In this document: piece after piece, positions 19,359-27,026 of the stretch | Numbering within the stretch: the first letter of the stretch is position 1 | Layout of the letters: every line of letters starts with the position of its first letter | Notes under the pieces: model-generated | What the model was told of the DNA's origin: nothing | Seen by the model: the letters and a program-made list of their open reading frames with translations, nothing else | The model's database searches: none | Made by a program: the position numbers and the translations under genes | NCBI RefSeq assembly: GCF_014118685.1 | Contig: NZ_JACFAK010000004.1 | Span: 1 to 64,000, forward strand | Reading direction: 5' to 3' | Origin: Flaviflexus huanghaiensis | GTDB lineage: Bacteria; Actinomycetota; Actinomycetes; Actinomycetales; Actinomycetaceae | DNA length: 64,000 nt

Positions 19359-19880
19359 ATGAAAGCAACACTGCATACGAATCACGGCGACATCGTCGTC
19401 GAACTGTTCCCGAACCACGCCCCCGCGACAGTCGCCAACTTCACCGAGCTCGCCACGGGTGAGCGCGAATGGCAGGACCCGAAGACAGGCGAGCGCACCT
19501 CGACACCGCTATACAACGGAGTCGTCTTCCATCGCATCATCCCGGGTTTTATGATCCAGGGCGGTGACCCGCTCGGCACAGGTACCGGTGGACCTGGCTA
19601 CAACTTCGACGACGAGATCCACCCGGAGCTCACCTTCACCGAGCCCTACATGCTGGCGATGGCGAACGCTGGAAAGATTGGTGGTCGGGGCACGAACGGC
19701 TCCCAGTTCTTCATTACGGTCGCGCCGACGACATGGCTCCAGGGCAACCACACGATCTTCGGCCGCGTTGAAGATGCGGAGTCGCGCGAGGTTGTCGACG
19801 CTATCGCAGCCGTCCCGACCAACGCTCAGGACCGCCCCCTGGAAGACGTCGTCATCGATTCCATTTCTGTCTCTTCATGA
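19359..19880 (+). CDS. ppiA: Cyclophilin-type peptidyl-prolyl cis-trans isomerase
   Basis: A 173-residue cytosolic cyclophilin that catalyses proline isomerisation. Catalytic-site motifs are FHRIIPGFMIQGGD near residue 52 (Arg of FHR) and NGSQFFIT near residue 115. There is no signal peptide. The ATG at 19359 starts the cyclophilin fold (MKATLHTNHGDIVVELF); an in-frame upstream start would add 24 non-conserved residues and was not used. The stop overlaps the rhomboid start by four bases. Confidence 0.95.
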   Translation: MKATLHTNHGDIVVELFPNHAPATVANFTELATGEREWQDPKTGERTSTPLYNGVVFHRIIPGFMIQGGDPLGTGTGGPGYNFDDEIHPELTFTEPYMLAMANAGKIGGRGTNGSQFFITVAPTTWLQGNHTIFGRVEDAESREVVDAIAAVPTNAQDRPLEDVVIDSISVSS

Positions 19881-20560
19881 CCGATCATCCGGATCCGGTG
19901 CCGGCTGACCGCACGCCGGATCCGGATCGACGCCCCCGCCACAGGCGGCCCCTTCCTCTCGTCACGTTGACGCTTATCGCGATCTGCGTGGCGCTGTACG
20001 GAGCGGGCCGCCTGTGGTCGGAGATCGACTCCACTCTCGTTTTCGCGCCGTGGCTGGGCGAGTCCCAGCCGTACCGCTTCATTGGCTCCGCTTTCATTCA
20101 CGCGGACTTCTGGCATCTCATTTTCAACATGTACGCCCTGTGGCTCGTTGGCCAGGCAATCGAGCCGGTCCTCGGTCGGTGGCGTTTCAGCGCTCTCTAC
20201 CTGCTCTCGGCGATCGCCGGTAACGTTGCGGTTCTCGCGCTGGCCGACCCCACGGGGATGAGCTACTACACCTTCGTCGTTGGGGCCTCCGGCGCCGTTT
20301 TCGGGCTTTTTGGAGCCCTCTTTGTTATCGCCCGTGGGCTCTCCCGAAACACGACACCGCTACTCATTTTGCTCGCCATCAACCTCGTCTTCGGGTTCAT
20401 CGTCGAGGGCATCTCCTGGCAGTCCCACATCGGCGGTCTTCTTATCGGTATGCTGCTTGCCTTCTTCTACACGAAGTCCCAGAACACGTGGACAAATATC
20501 GCAGCTGGAGGGGCAGTCGCGGTCATGCTTGCCTTGACGACGTACTTCATTTACGCCTGA
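19877..20560 (+). CDS. Rhomboid family intramembrane serine protease
   Basis: A 227-residue rhomboid with a cytosolic Pro/Arg-rich N-terminus and six predicted membrane helices. The catalytic Ser lies in VGASGAVFGLFGAL (about residue 138) and the catalytic His in SHIGGLLIG (about residue 185). The HADFWHLIFNMYAL segment carries the conserved His/Asn region. It is translationally coupled to the cyclophilin gene, a pairing frequent in Actinomycetota. No substrate can be inferred. Confidence 0.95.
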   Translation: MTDHPDPVPADRTPDPDRRPRHRRPLPLVTLTLIAICVALYGAGRLWSEIDSTLVFAPWLGESQPYRFIGSAFIHADFWHLIFNMYALWLVGQAIEPVLGRWRFSALYLLSAIAGNVAVLALADPTGMSYYTFVVGASGAVFGLFGALFVIARGLSRNTTPLLILLAINLVFGFIVEGISWQSHIGGLLIGMLLAFFYTKSQNTWTNIAAGGAVAVMLALTTYFIYA

Positions 20561-20643
20561 TAGGACCTACCTCCCACGTCCACCCAATAGGGCGGATTAT
20601 TTTTTTCCTCAGCGAGAACACGTTTTCTCACAGTCGTCTCTTG

Positions 20644-20763
20644 TTATCCACAGAGTTGTGCACAGCTGGGGATAGTTTCCTTCCGACACTACATCGGAAA
20701 CCCTGCAATGACGGGGAACCACATGAATGTAGTTATCCACCTGTGGAGGGAATCTGTGGATAA
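20644..20763. promoter_or_regulatory. DnaA-box cluster between rhomboid and MATE genes
   Basis: Within the 290-base convergent interval 20561-20850 there are TTATCCACA (20644-20652), TTGTGCACA (20656-20664, weaker), TTATCCACC (20733-20741) and TGTGGATAA (20755-20763). Two are perfect consensus boxes in opposite orientations. There is no gene in this interval. Convergent gene ends make a promoter role unlikely, so titration of DnaA or an accessory initiation role is more plausible. Confidence 0.75.
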
Positions 20764-20850
20764 CTCATGTCGGCTTCCACAAGGGTGGATGAGTTTGTAG
20801 GGAAAAGTGGTGTGTGATAGTGCCCTTAGTGGGTGTTCGCTACTCTTTGC

Positions 20851-22176
20851 TCATCGTGAGCCGCCGAGGACGATCCACTTATCACCCCGGGTGCGGATAA
20901 AGAGTGTGATACTGCGTAGTCCCATGAAGATGCCGACATAGCCAGCCCACAGGAGCACGAGACCGAGGCGGCCAAGGTCGTTGCCCGGGCTGGCGAGGAC
21001 GAGAGGAACCGGGACGTACGCAAGAAGCGCGACAAGCATCATTTTTGCGAGGTGAACCATGTCGCCGGCGCCAATAAGCACTCCGTCGAGCATGTAGGCG
21101 AGCGCCGCCACCGGCAGACCTATCGCGCACACGATGAGGCCCGCCTGCGCCCAGTCGACAACTGTGAGTGATTCCGTGAACAGGCGGGGGATGAGGGGGG
21201 CGCCGAGCGCGAGAACGAGCCCAAAAAGGCCCCCAACCCCGACCCCCCATTGCAAGCACCTCGCAAGTACGGCTCGAACACGGTTTTCGTTGCTTGCTCC
21301 CATGGCCTGCCCGACGAGCGCCTGTGCGGCGATCGCCAGCGCATCCAAACCATAGGCAGCGAAGTTCCACACGGAATTGATGATCTGATGAGCTGCGAGG
21401 GCGGTCGTGCCGAGCGCGACAGCAGCGGTCACCGTCAGCAGGATTGAGGCCCGGAGGATGAGCGTCCGAATGATGAGGGGTACCGAGTCTCGAAGAGCGA
21501 GGAGGACGCCCGCACCAGAGGGAAGGAGCGACGCGCCCACCCTCGTCGCTTCTGAGATGACGACCGAGGAGAGCGCGACCCCCATGAGGGTTTGTGCGAT
21601 CGCGGTGCCGTAGCCAGCTCCCGCAATTCCGAGACCAGCTGGGTAGATGAGGACGTAGGACAGGGGAACGTTCGCCAGCGCACCGACTGTAGCGACAACG
21701 AGGGGCGTGCGAGTGTCGAGCATTCCGCGCACCGTGCCCGTTGCGGCGAGCACGGCGAGCATGCCTGGCAGACCCCACGCACTCGCAGATAGATAGTTTC
21801 GGCCCTCGACAAGCACCGCCTCGTCCGGGGCGAACCATCCAAGAATCGTCTCCCCACCAAGGAGAAGGGTTAGTCCGAGGAGAAGCCCAAGGCCGACCGC
21901 AAGCCAAATCCCGTCCATCCCCAGCCGCAAAGCGTCTCTGCGCTGGCCCGCACCGAGGTGGCGCGCAGTTGAGGCGGTGGTCGCATAGGCGAGGAATATG
22001 CAGACCCCGACGATGGTCGTGAGAATAGTTGACGCAAGTGAGAGGCCCGCTAGTGGATCAACACCCAGCCGCCCGACAAGGGCGGTGTCGACGAGGATGA
22101 GGGTCGGTTCAGCGAGGAGGGTCGCGAACGTGGGCAAGGCTAGTCCGAGGATCTGGCGGTCCAGGCGGTTCATCAC
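20851..22176 (-). CDS. MATE family efflux transporter
   Basis: A 441-residue MATE/DinF-type transporter with about 12 membrane segments, expected to export drugs or metabolites using a sodium or proton gradient. Family features include LALPTFATLLAEPTLILVDTA at the N-terminus and the repeated half at about residue 235 onward (ALGTTALAAHQIINSVWNF). The start is GTG at 22176 or the ATG immediately after it; TAGAGT at 22184-22189 sits 7 bases before the GTG, so the transcript may be leaderless. Confidence 0.93.
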   Translation of the reverse strand: MMNRLDRQILGLALPTFATLLAEPTLILVDTALVGRLGVDPLAGLSLASTILTTIVGVCIFLAYATTASTARHLGAGQRRDALRLGMDGIWLAVGLGLLLGLTLLLGGETILGWFAPDEAVLVEGRNYLSASAWGLPGMLAVLAATGTVRGMLDTRTPLVVATVGALANVPLSYVLIYPAGLGIAGAGYGTAIAQTLMGVALSSVVISEATRVGASLLPSGAGVLLALRDSVPLIIRTLILRASILLTVTAAVALGTTALAAHQIINSVWNFAAYGLDALAIAAQALVGQAMGASNENRVRAVLARCLQWGVGVGGLFGLVLALGAPLIPRLFTESLTVVDWAQAGLIVCAIGLPVAALAYMLDGVLIGAGDMVHLAKMMLVALLAYVPVPLVLASPGNDLGRLGLVLLWAGYVGIFMGLRSITLFIRTRGDKWIVLGGSR

Positions 22177-22257
22177 GACCCCAACTCTAGGACGACCTCA
22201 ACCTCGGCTTGAAGGCATGGAAGGTCCTGGAGTGTTGGTCAACCCGGTCACCTTCCG

Positions 22258-22435
22258 TTATCCACAGGTGTGGAGAAAACTGGGGATGATTCTCGCGGGA
22301 TACCGGCCTCTTCCACGCTTGACATTCTGACGACCATCATTTCTGTGGACAACACGTCATTCTGTCCCCACGTTGTCCACTGATAGATTGGCGTGTCTCC
22401 ACGGAAAACGTGCAATTGTCCACAGGTTATCCACA
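22258..22435. promoter_or_regulatory. DnaA-box cluster upstream of dnaB
   Basis: The 302-base divergent interval 22177-22478 holds TTATCCACA (22258-22266), TGTGGACAA (22344-22352), TTGTCCACT (22373-22381), TTGTCCACA (22416-22424) and TTATCCACA (22427-22435). The last two are tandem with a 2-base gap, 44 bases before the dnaB start codon. The density equals that of oriC. Control of dnaB by DnaA, or DnaA titration, is a reasonable inference. Confidence 0.82.
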
Positions 22436-22478
22436 GGTTGAATCTGGGTATAGTCCACGTAGACGGAAAAGGAGACAT

Positions 22479-23822
22479 ATGAGCGAATCTGGCGGCTTCG
22501 AGCGCACCCCGCCGCAGAACGTCGAAGCCGAGATGTCGGTTCTGGGCGGCATGTTGCTGTCCAAGGACGCTGTCGCGGACGTGACGGAGATTCTTAAGTC
22601 CGACGATTTCTACCGGCCGTCTCACGGCCTTATTTTTGAGATCATCATGCAGTTCTTCGGCGACGGGCAACCCGCCGACGCTGTGACAGTCGGTAACGAG
22701 CTGCAACGCCGTGGAGAGCTCGAGCGAGTGGGCGGCCTACCCTACCTTCACTCTCTCGTTGCCTCTGTGCCGACTGCGGCAAACGCCTCCTACTATGCGA
22801 CGATCGTCCGCGAGCAGTCGCAGCTGAGAAGCCTCGTTGAGGCGGGGACGCGGATCGTGCAGCTCGGTTATTCAACCGACGGTGCGGAGGTCGACCAGCT
22901 CGTCAACATGGCGCAGGCTGAGGTGTATTCGCTCACCGACACCGCTGAGAATCGCGAATATGCAGCGATGGACACGATTGTTAACGAGCTCGTCGAAACT
23001 CTCGAGCACAACGAGTCGAAGGGTGGAGAGCTCGACGGTATTCCCTCTGGATTCCGCTCTGTCGACGACATGCTCAACGGCTTCCGTGGGGGGCAGATGA
23101 TTATTGTCGCGGCTCGCCCGGGCGCAGGAAAGTCGACGTTCGCGATGGACGTGTGCAGGGCGGCCTCGGTTCACAACAACATGCCATCCGTCTACTTCTC
23201 GCTCGAGATGAACAGAACAGAGCTGTCGATGCGCGTCCTCGCGGCGGAATCAAGCGTTTTCCTCGACAGAATGATCAAGGGCAACATGACGGCCGACGAC
23301 TGGGGTCGAGTCGTTCACGGTCTCGAGCGGATCTCGAAGGCCCCCCTCATCGTCGACGACTCACCGAACCTCACGATGGCGGAGATCAGGGCCAAGTGCC
23401 GCCGACTCAAGCAGCAGCACGGCATCCAGCTCATCGTCATCGACTACCTTCAGCTCATGACGTCGGGTGCGAAGCATGTCGAGTCTCGACAACAGGAAGT
23501 TTCCGATTTCTCCCGGTCAATTAAACTGCTCGCCAAAGAGCTCAACGTCCCGATCATCGCCGTTGCTCAGCTCAACCGCGACTCGGAAAAGCGCGAGTCG
23601 AAGAAGCCCATGGTCTCCGACCTGCGTGAATCAGGGTCGCTCGAGCAGGACGCGGACGTCGTCATCCTGCTGCACCGCGAAGACATGTATAAATCACGTG
23701 AGGAGCAGCCGAGCGGGCTTGGTGAAGTCATTGTCGGCAAACACCGTGCCGGTCCCGTCGGTTCGATCATGTTGAGCTTTCAGGGCCACTACGCGCGCTT
23801 CGTCGAAGCTCCGGAAATCTAG
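22479..23822 (+). CDS. dnaB: Replicative DNA helicase DnaB
   Basis: A 447-residue hexameric helicase that unwinds DNA at the fork. The N-terminal domain starts TPPQNVEAEMSVLGGMLL. The RecA-like domain has Walker A AARPGAGKSTFAMD (about residue 210), Walker B IQLIVIDYLQLM and SDLRESGSLEQDADVV. There is no intein, unlike some actinobacterial dnaB genes. The ATG at 22479 was chosen because AAAAGGAGA precedes it; an upstream in-frame start would extend into the DnaA-box region. The matching loader in this window is DciA at 8753-9343. Confidence 0.97.
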   Translation: MSESGGFERTPPQNVEAEMSVLGGMLLSKDAVADVTEILKSDDFYRPSHGLIFEIIMQFFGDGQPADAVTVGNELQRRGELERVGGLPYLHSLVASVPTAANASYYATIVREQSQLRSLVEAGTRIVQLGYSTDGAEVDQLVNMAQAEVYSLTDTAENREYAAMDTIVNELVETLEHNESKGGELDGIPSGFRSVDDMLNGFRGGQMIIVAARPGAGKSTFAMDVCRAASVHNNMPSVYFSLEMNRTELSMRVLAAESSVFLDRMIKGNMTADDWGRVVHGLERISKAPLIVDDSPNLTMAEIRAKCRRLKQQHGIQLIVIDYLQLMTSGAKHVESRQQEVSDFSRSIKLLAKELNVPIIAVAQLNRDSEKRESKKPMVSDLRESGSLEQDADVVILLHREDMYKSREEQPSGLGEVIVGKHRAGPVGSIMLSFQGHYARFVEAPEI

Positions 23823-23840
23823 CCACCGGAGGGCGTTGCA

Positions 23841-24410
23841 TCAGCCTCGGGTGAGGCGCCTTCTCAGCGATCGTCCCAACCAAATGGCGAGCGCGCCGAC
23901 TTCCCGCAGGATCCCTTTGAGTCCGGCGGAATGGTGGGCGGAGACCGCCTGCGGCTTGAATCCAAGGTGCCGCGCCATCATGAGGGTTCGGGGCATGTGG
24001 TGCGCGGACGTCACGATCGTCACGGGCATATTCACTGCATGTTGCTCTAACCCCGCAGGATTCGGAGTCTCTGTGTAGGGCTTGCCCACCCACGCATCCG
24101 GGAATGCGGGATCTGTGAGAATCGCACCGAGGTGGAGGAGATTCTCCTCGGTCGTTGCCGACTGCGCCTCTTCGATGAGGGCAGAACGTGGTACGCCGTG
24201 CTGCTCGAGAAGGGAGGCCATGACACTCGCCTCGGGAACGCGGTCATGGCCCCCGCCGAGACAGAAAACATAGGGCTCGACGCCCTGGGCTGCGACGGAT
24301 TTCCATCGTGTAGCCGCAACGGCCACTCGGGAGCGCAGTGCGGGTGACGCCTTCCCGTCCCGCACCGTGCTCCCGAGGACCGCGATGATCGGTCTAGTGG
24401 GAGTACGCAC
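23841..24410 (-). CDS. YdcF/SanA-like DUF218 protein
   Basis: About 189 residues with the DUF218 core: IIAVLGSTVRDGKASPAL at the start, CLGGGHDRVPEASVMASLL in the middle, SATTEENLLH, and PVTIVTSAHHMPRTLMMA. DUF218 proteins adopt a Rossmann-like fold and have been linked to envelope barrier function (SanA, ElyC), but no activity is established. There is no signal peptide here. The start is uncertain: a GTG at 24410 or a TTG at 24446; both overlap the 3' end of the upstream kinase gene. Convergent with dnaB. Confidence 0.82.
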   Translation of the reverse strand: MRTPTRPIIAVLGSTVRDGKASPALRSRVAVAATRWKSVAAQGVEPYVFCLGGGHDRVPEASVMASLLEQHGVPRSALIEEAQSATTEENLLHLGAILTDPAFPDAWVGKPYTETPNPAGLEQHAVNMPVTIVTSAHHMPRTLMMARHLGFKPQAVSAHHSAGLKGILREVGALAIWLGRSLRRRLTRG

Positions 24411-25191
24411 CCTGCCACACGGTGTCGAATGGCGGATGAGCGACAATCCTGTTCTCGATGCCAGCCGTTACGACGTCCTTCGCAACCTGAACCGCTTCCT
24501 TAAGCTCGGTGCCCTTCGCCAGCTCGGCGGTGATGGCGGCCGCCAGCGTGCAGCCAGCGCCGTTCACCCGATGATCGCCGATCTTTGCAGCTCGGTAAAC
24601 GGTGGCCTCGCTACCGTCCCACAAGACGTCGATCGCCTCGTCGCCCGGGAGGTCGATGCCGCCCTTGACGACAACTGCCTTCGGCCCCGTGTCGGCGATA
24701 CGCTTCGCCGCTTCGATGAGGTCATCAACCGTCTCGAGTGTGTCCATGCCGGACAGCGTCCGCGCTTCGAAGTGATTCGGTGTCGTTACAGTCGCCTGCG
24801 AGAGAACTTCGCGGCGTAGCGCAGCATCGGTGTCGAACGCCTGCCCGGGCTCCTGGCCCTTGCAGATGAGAACAGGGTCAACGACGATGTTCTTCCACGG
24901 CTGGGATCGCAGACCCTCGGCAACCGTCTCGATCGTGGCCACGGCTCCGAGCATGCCGATCTTTACTGTGTCGAGATCGAAAGCTGCTGTCGCAGCCGCG
25001 ATCTGCTCAGCGATGAGGTCAGCAGGAAGTGGAGTAAAGCTGTGGTTCCAATCGTTGTCGGGGTGTAAAGCCACGACGCATGTGATGGTGGCGAGGCCGT
25101 ACGTTCCCAGTTCGTGGAAGGTCCGCAGATCGACCTGCAACCCGGCGACGCCGGCTGACTCGGACCCTGCGATCGTGTAGGCAAATTTCAT
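24394..25191 (-). CDS. pdxK: ThiD-like pyridoxine/pyridoxal kinase
   Basis: A 265-residue ribokinase-fold kinase. The substrate loop reads IAGSESAGVAGLQVDLRTF rather than the GSDPSGGAGIQAD of true ThiD. The features VVDPVLICKG, TPNHFEARTLSG, TPLPADLIAEQI and the terminal GAYSH match the ThiD-related pyridoxal kinases of Staphylococcus and Bacillus (PdxK/ThiD2). The likely role is phosphorylation of pyridoxine-family vitamers to the PLP pool, with HMP phosphorylation as the alternative. The anion hole GAGCT near the C-terminus is intact. Start ATG 25191 has AAAGGA 5 bases upstream. No thi genes are adjacent. Confidence 0.8.
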   Translation of the reverse strand: MKFAYTIAGSESAGVAGLQVDLRTFHELGTYGLATITCVVALHPDNDWNHSFTPLPADLIAEQIAAATAAFDLDTVKIGMLGAVATIETVAEGLRSQPWKNIVVDPVLICKGQEPGQAFDTDAALRREVLSQATVTTPNHFEARTLSGMDTLETVDDLIEAAKRIADTGPKAVVVKGGIDLPGDEAIDVLWDGSEATVYRAAKIGDHRVNGAGCTLAAAITAELAKGTELKEAVQVAKDVVTAGIENRIVAHPPFDTVWQGAYSH

Positions 25192-25205
25192 GGTGTCCTT
25201 TCCGA

Positions 25206-26042
25206 TCACAGCCGATTCATCGTGCGAGGGTTAGAACCCTGTCGGCCCTCCTCGCCCCGGTTGAGAGCTGTGATGTTCTCATAATCCTGCGCGGTGAGCG
25301 GTACGTCAAAAATGTCCATATTCGAGACAATTCGTTCGGGCGTGACGGACTTTGGAATGACGACGTCACCGCGGTTGACGTGCCATGAAAGAACGACCTG
25401 AGCTGGCGTTGCGCCAACCCGCTCGGCAATTTTCGTGATGACGGGGTCGGTGAGGACCGCGCCGCGGCCAAGAGGGGACCAGGCCTGCGTGACGATGCCG
25501 GCCTCAGCGTTCTTCCGGCGAGATTCGTCATTCGTGAAGTACGGGTGGATCTCGATCTGGTTGACAGCAGGAACGACGTCACCGCCTTCGAGGAGGACAC
25601 CGATGTGCTCCGGCAGGAAGTTGGAGACGCCGATCGACTTCGACCTGCCATCGGCAAAAAACTCTTCGAGAACCTTCCACGTCGACAAATAGTCTCCGCC
25701 ATAAAGGGTCGGTAGCGGCCAGTGGATGAGGAAGAGGTCTACGTAGTCCGTCTGCAGGTCCTCAAGTGACGTCGCAAACGACTGCCTCGCAGCAGCCGGC
25801 TCGTGGTTTGTGTTGTTGAGCTTTGTCGTGAGAAAAATCTCGCGACGAGGAATGCCTGACTCGGCGATAGCTCGGCCTACCTCTGCCTCATTGCCATACA
25901 TCTGTGCCGTATCGATGTGCCGGTACCCCGCCTCGAGAGCGAGAGTGACGGCTTCGACCGTATCAGCGGGCGTGATCTTGTACGTTCCGTACCCCAGCTG
26001 GGGCATCGAGTGTCCTGTATTCATTGTCAATTCAGTGATCAT
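25206..26042 (-). CDS. Aldo/keto reductase (2,5-diketogluconate reductase type)
   Basis: A 278-residue NADPH-dependent AKR5-like reductase. Catalytic tetrad residues are visible in AGYRHIDTAQMYGNE (Asp, Tyr), TKLNN (Lys) and FLIHWPLP (His). The C-terminal cofactor-binding segment VVIPKSVTPERIVSNMDIFD is intact. The ATG is preceded by AGGAGC. The physiological substrate is unknown. It lies upstream of the PdxK-like gene with a 14-base gap to the chosen start of that gene, so the two are probably cotranscribed. Confidence 0.93.
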   Translation of the reverse strand: MITELTMNTGHSMPQLGYGTYKITPADTVEAVTLALEAGYRHIDTAQMYGNEAEVGRAIAESGIPRREIFLTTKLNNTNHEPAAARQSFATSLEDLQTDYVDLFLIHWPLPTLYGGDYLSTWKVLEEFFADGRSKSIGVSNFLPEHIGVLLEGGDVVPAVNQIEIHPYFTNDESRRKNAEAGIVTQAWSPLGRGAVLTDPVITKIAERVGATPAQVVLSWHVNRGDVVIPKSVTPERIVSNMDIFDVPLTAQDYENITALNRGEEGRQGSNPRTMNRL

Positions 26043-26454
26043 GCTCCTATTGTCCCCCGCCCTGGGCGAAGAGGACAGTGGTGAGCTCTTCGGGGAACAA
26101 CAGGAGGGACATAAAGGAGATGTAGGGACAGATCACTCGGTTTTCCAATCTTCCGTCGAGATCCGGTGATCCGGCCGAGCTGGTACCGCTAGCGCCGTTG
26201 GGGATGGCGCTTCCTCTCTAGGTCAGAGCATCTCAAATGAGCATCTGCGACCCCACGCCCGAGGCACGGGTGATTCGGGGCAGGATCAGGCCTTCGGATT
26301 GTCATGGGAACGCGACCGAAAATGGATGCGCCGTGGTAGCGGAACCGCAGGGTATTCGACAGGCCAACACGAAACATCGGTGCTACAGTCATCGAACCAG
26401 TCGACTACTTTAAGGTGTCCGGGAAGGACGCTTTTGAGAACCGTTTGGAGTCCC
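26043..26454. other. 412-base divergent intergenic region
   Basis: This lies between the divergent aldo/keto reductase and MGMT genes. No credible protein gene is seen. A -10-like TACAGT at 26384-26389 lies upstream of the MGMT gene without a clear -35. No recognised riboswitch, RNA gene or repeat was found. Confidence 0.5.
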
Positions 26455-27003
26455 ATGGACAGTCACAAGCCCAGTCCGCCTGTTGCGGGGATCTATGACC
26501 TTGGATTCGCGACGCTGTCCGTGTTCGTTGACTCAGAGGGTGCAGTCGTCGCGTCCGGCTTTAGCGGCCTCGACGAGCTCGCGGCGGGACGACCCTATAT
26601 CGAGGGGACCTTGCCCGAGCATGTGACGGATGCGCTTGACGCATGGAAGGCCGGACACTTTGCCCCGCTTATGGATGTGCCCGTGCGGATCACCGGCACT
26701 CCCCGAATCATCCAGATGAGGAGCGCGCTACGCAGCGTCCCGGCTGGCGAGGTTATCACCTACACCGAGTTGGCGAGCAGGGCAGGCCTGCCGGGGCTGT
26801 CTCGGCTTGCTGGGCGTGCCTGTTCCGAGAACCCCTGCCTGGTTTTCGTGCCCTGCCACAGAGTTGTTGCTGCCGCCAACGTCGGCCCGCCCGTTATTGC
26901 CGGCTCCTATGCCGGAACCGGTGCGGTCAAGAAGCTTCTCCTGGAACATGAAGGAGTGAGCGTGCGCGACCCCGCCTCGCGCGATGACGCATCGGGCTTT
27001 TAA
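26455..27003 (+). CDS. ogt: Methylated-DNA--protein-cysteine S-methyltransferase
   Basis: A 182-residue DNA repair protein that transfers O6-alkyl groups from guanine to its own Cys. The active site motif PCHRVV is at about residues 125-130, and the recognition-helix region RSALRSVPAGEVITYTELA lies before it. There is no Ada regulatory domain. The ATG at 26455 has TTGGAG 5 bases upstream and starts a normal-length protein; an earlier in-frame start adds a non-conserved stretch. An alpha/beta hydrolase gene follows at 23 bases. Confidence 0.93.
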   Translation: MDSHKPSPPVAGIYDLGFATLSVFVDSEGAVVASGFSGLDELAAGRPYIEGTLPEHVTDALDAWKAGHFAPLMDVPVRITGTPRIIQMRSALRSVPAGEVITYTELASRAGLPGLSRLAGRACSENPCLVFVPCHRVVAAANVGPPVIAGSYAGTGAVKKLLLEHEGVSVRDPASRDDASGF

Positions 27004-27014
27004 GTCCTGCTGGG

Positions 27015-27020
27015 CATAAT
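27015..27020 (+). promoter_or_regulatory. -10 element of leaderless S33 peptidase gene
   Basis: CATAAT is followed by exactly six bases and then the ATG at 27027, with no ribosome binding site. The spacing implies that transcription starts at or next to the A of the ATG. Confidence 0.5.
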
Positions 27021-27026
27021 GAGCCC

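Noticed and set aside
26189-26392. Short minus-strand open frame between the aldo/keto reductase and MGMT genes
   Set aside because: No recognisable motif, no ribosome binding site and an Arg/Pro-rich composition typical of GC-rich shadow frames.
26299-26454. Upstream extension of the MGMT frame
   Set aside because: The extra 52 residues are not family-like, and the ATG at 26455 has its own ribosome binding site.
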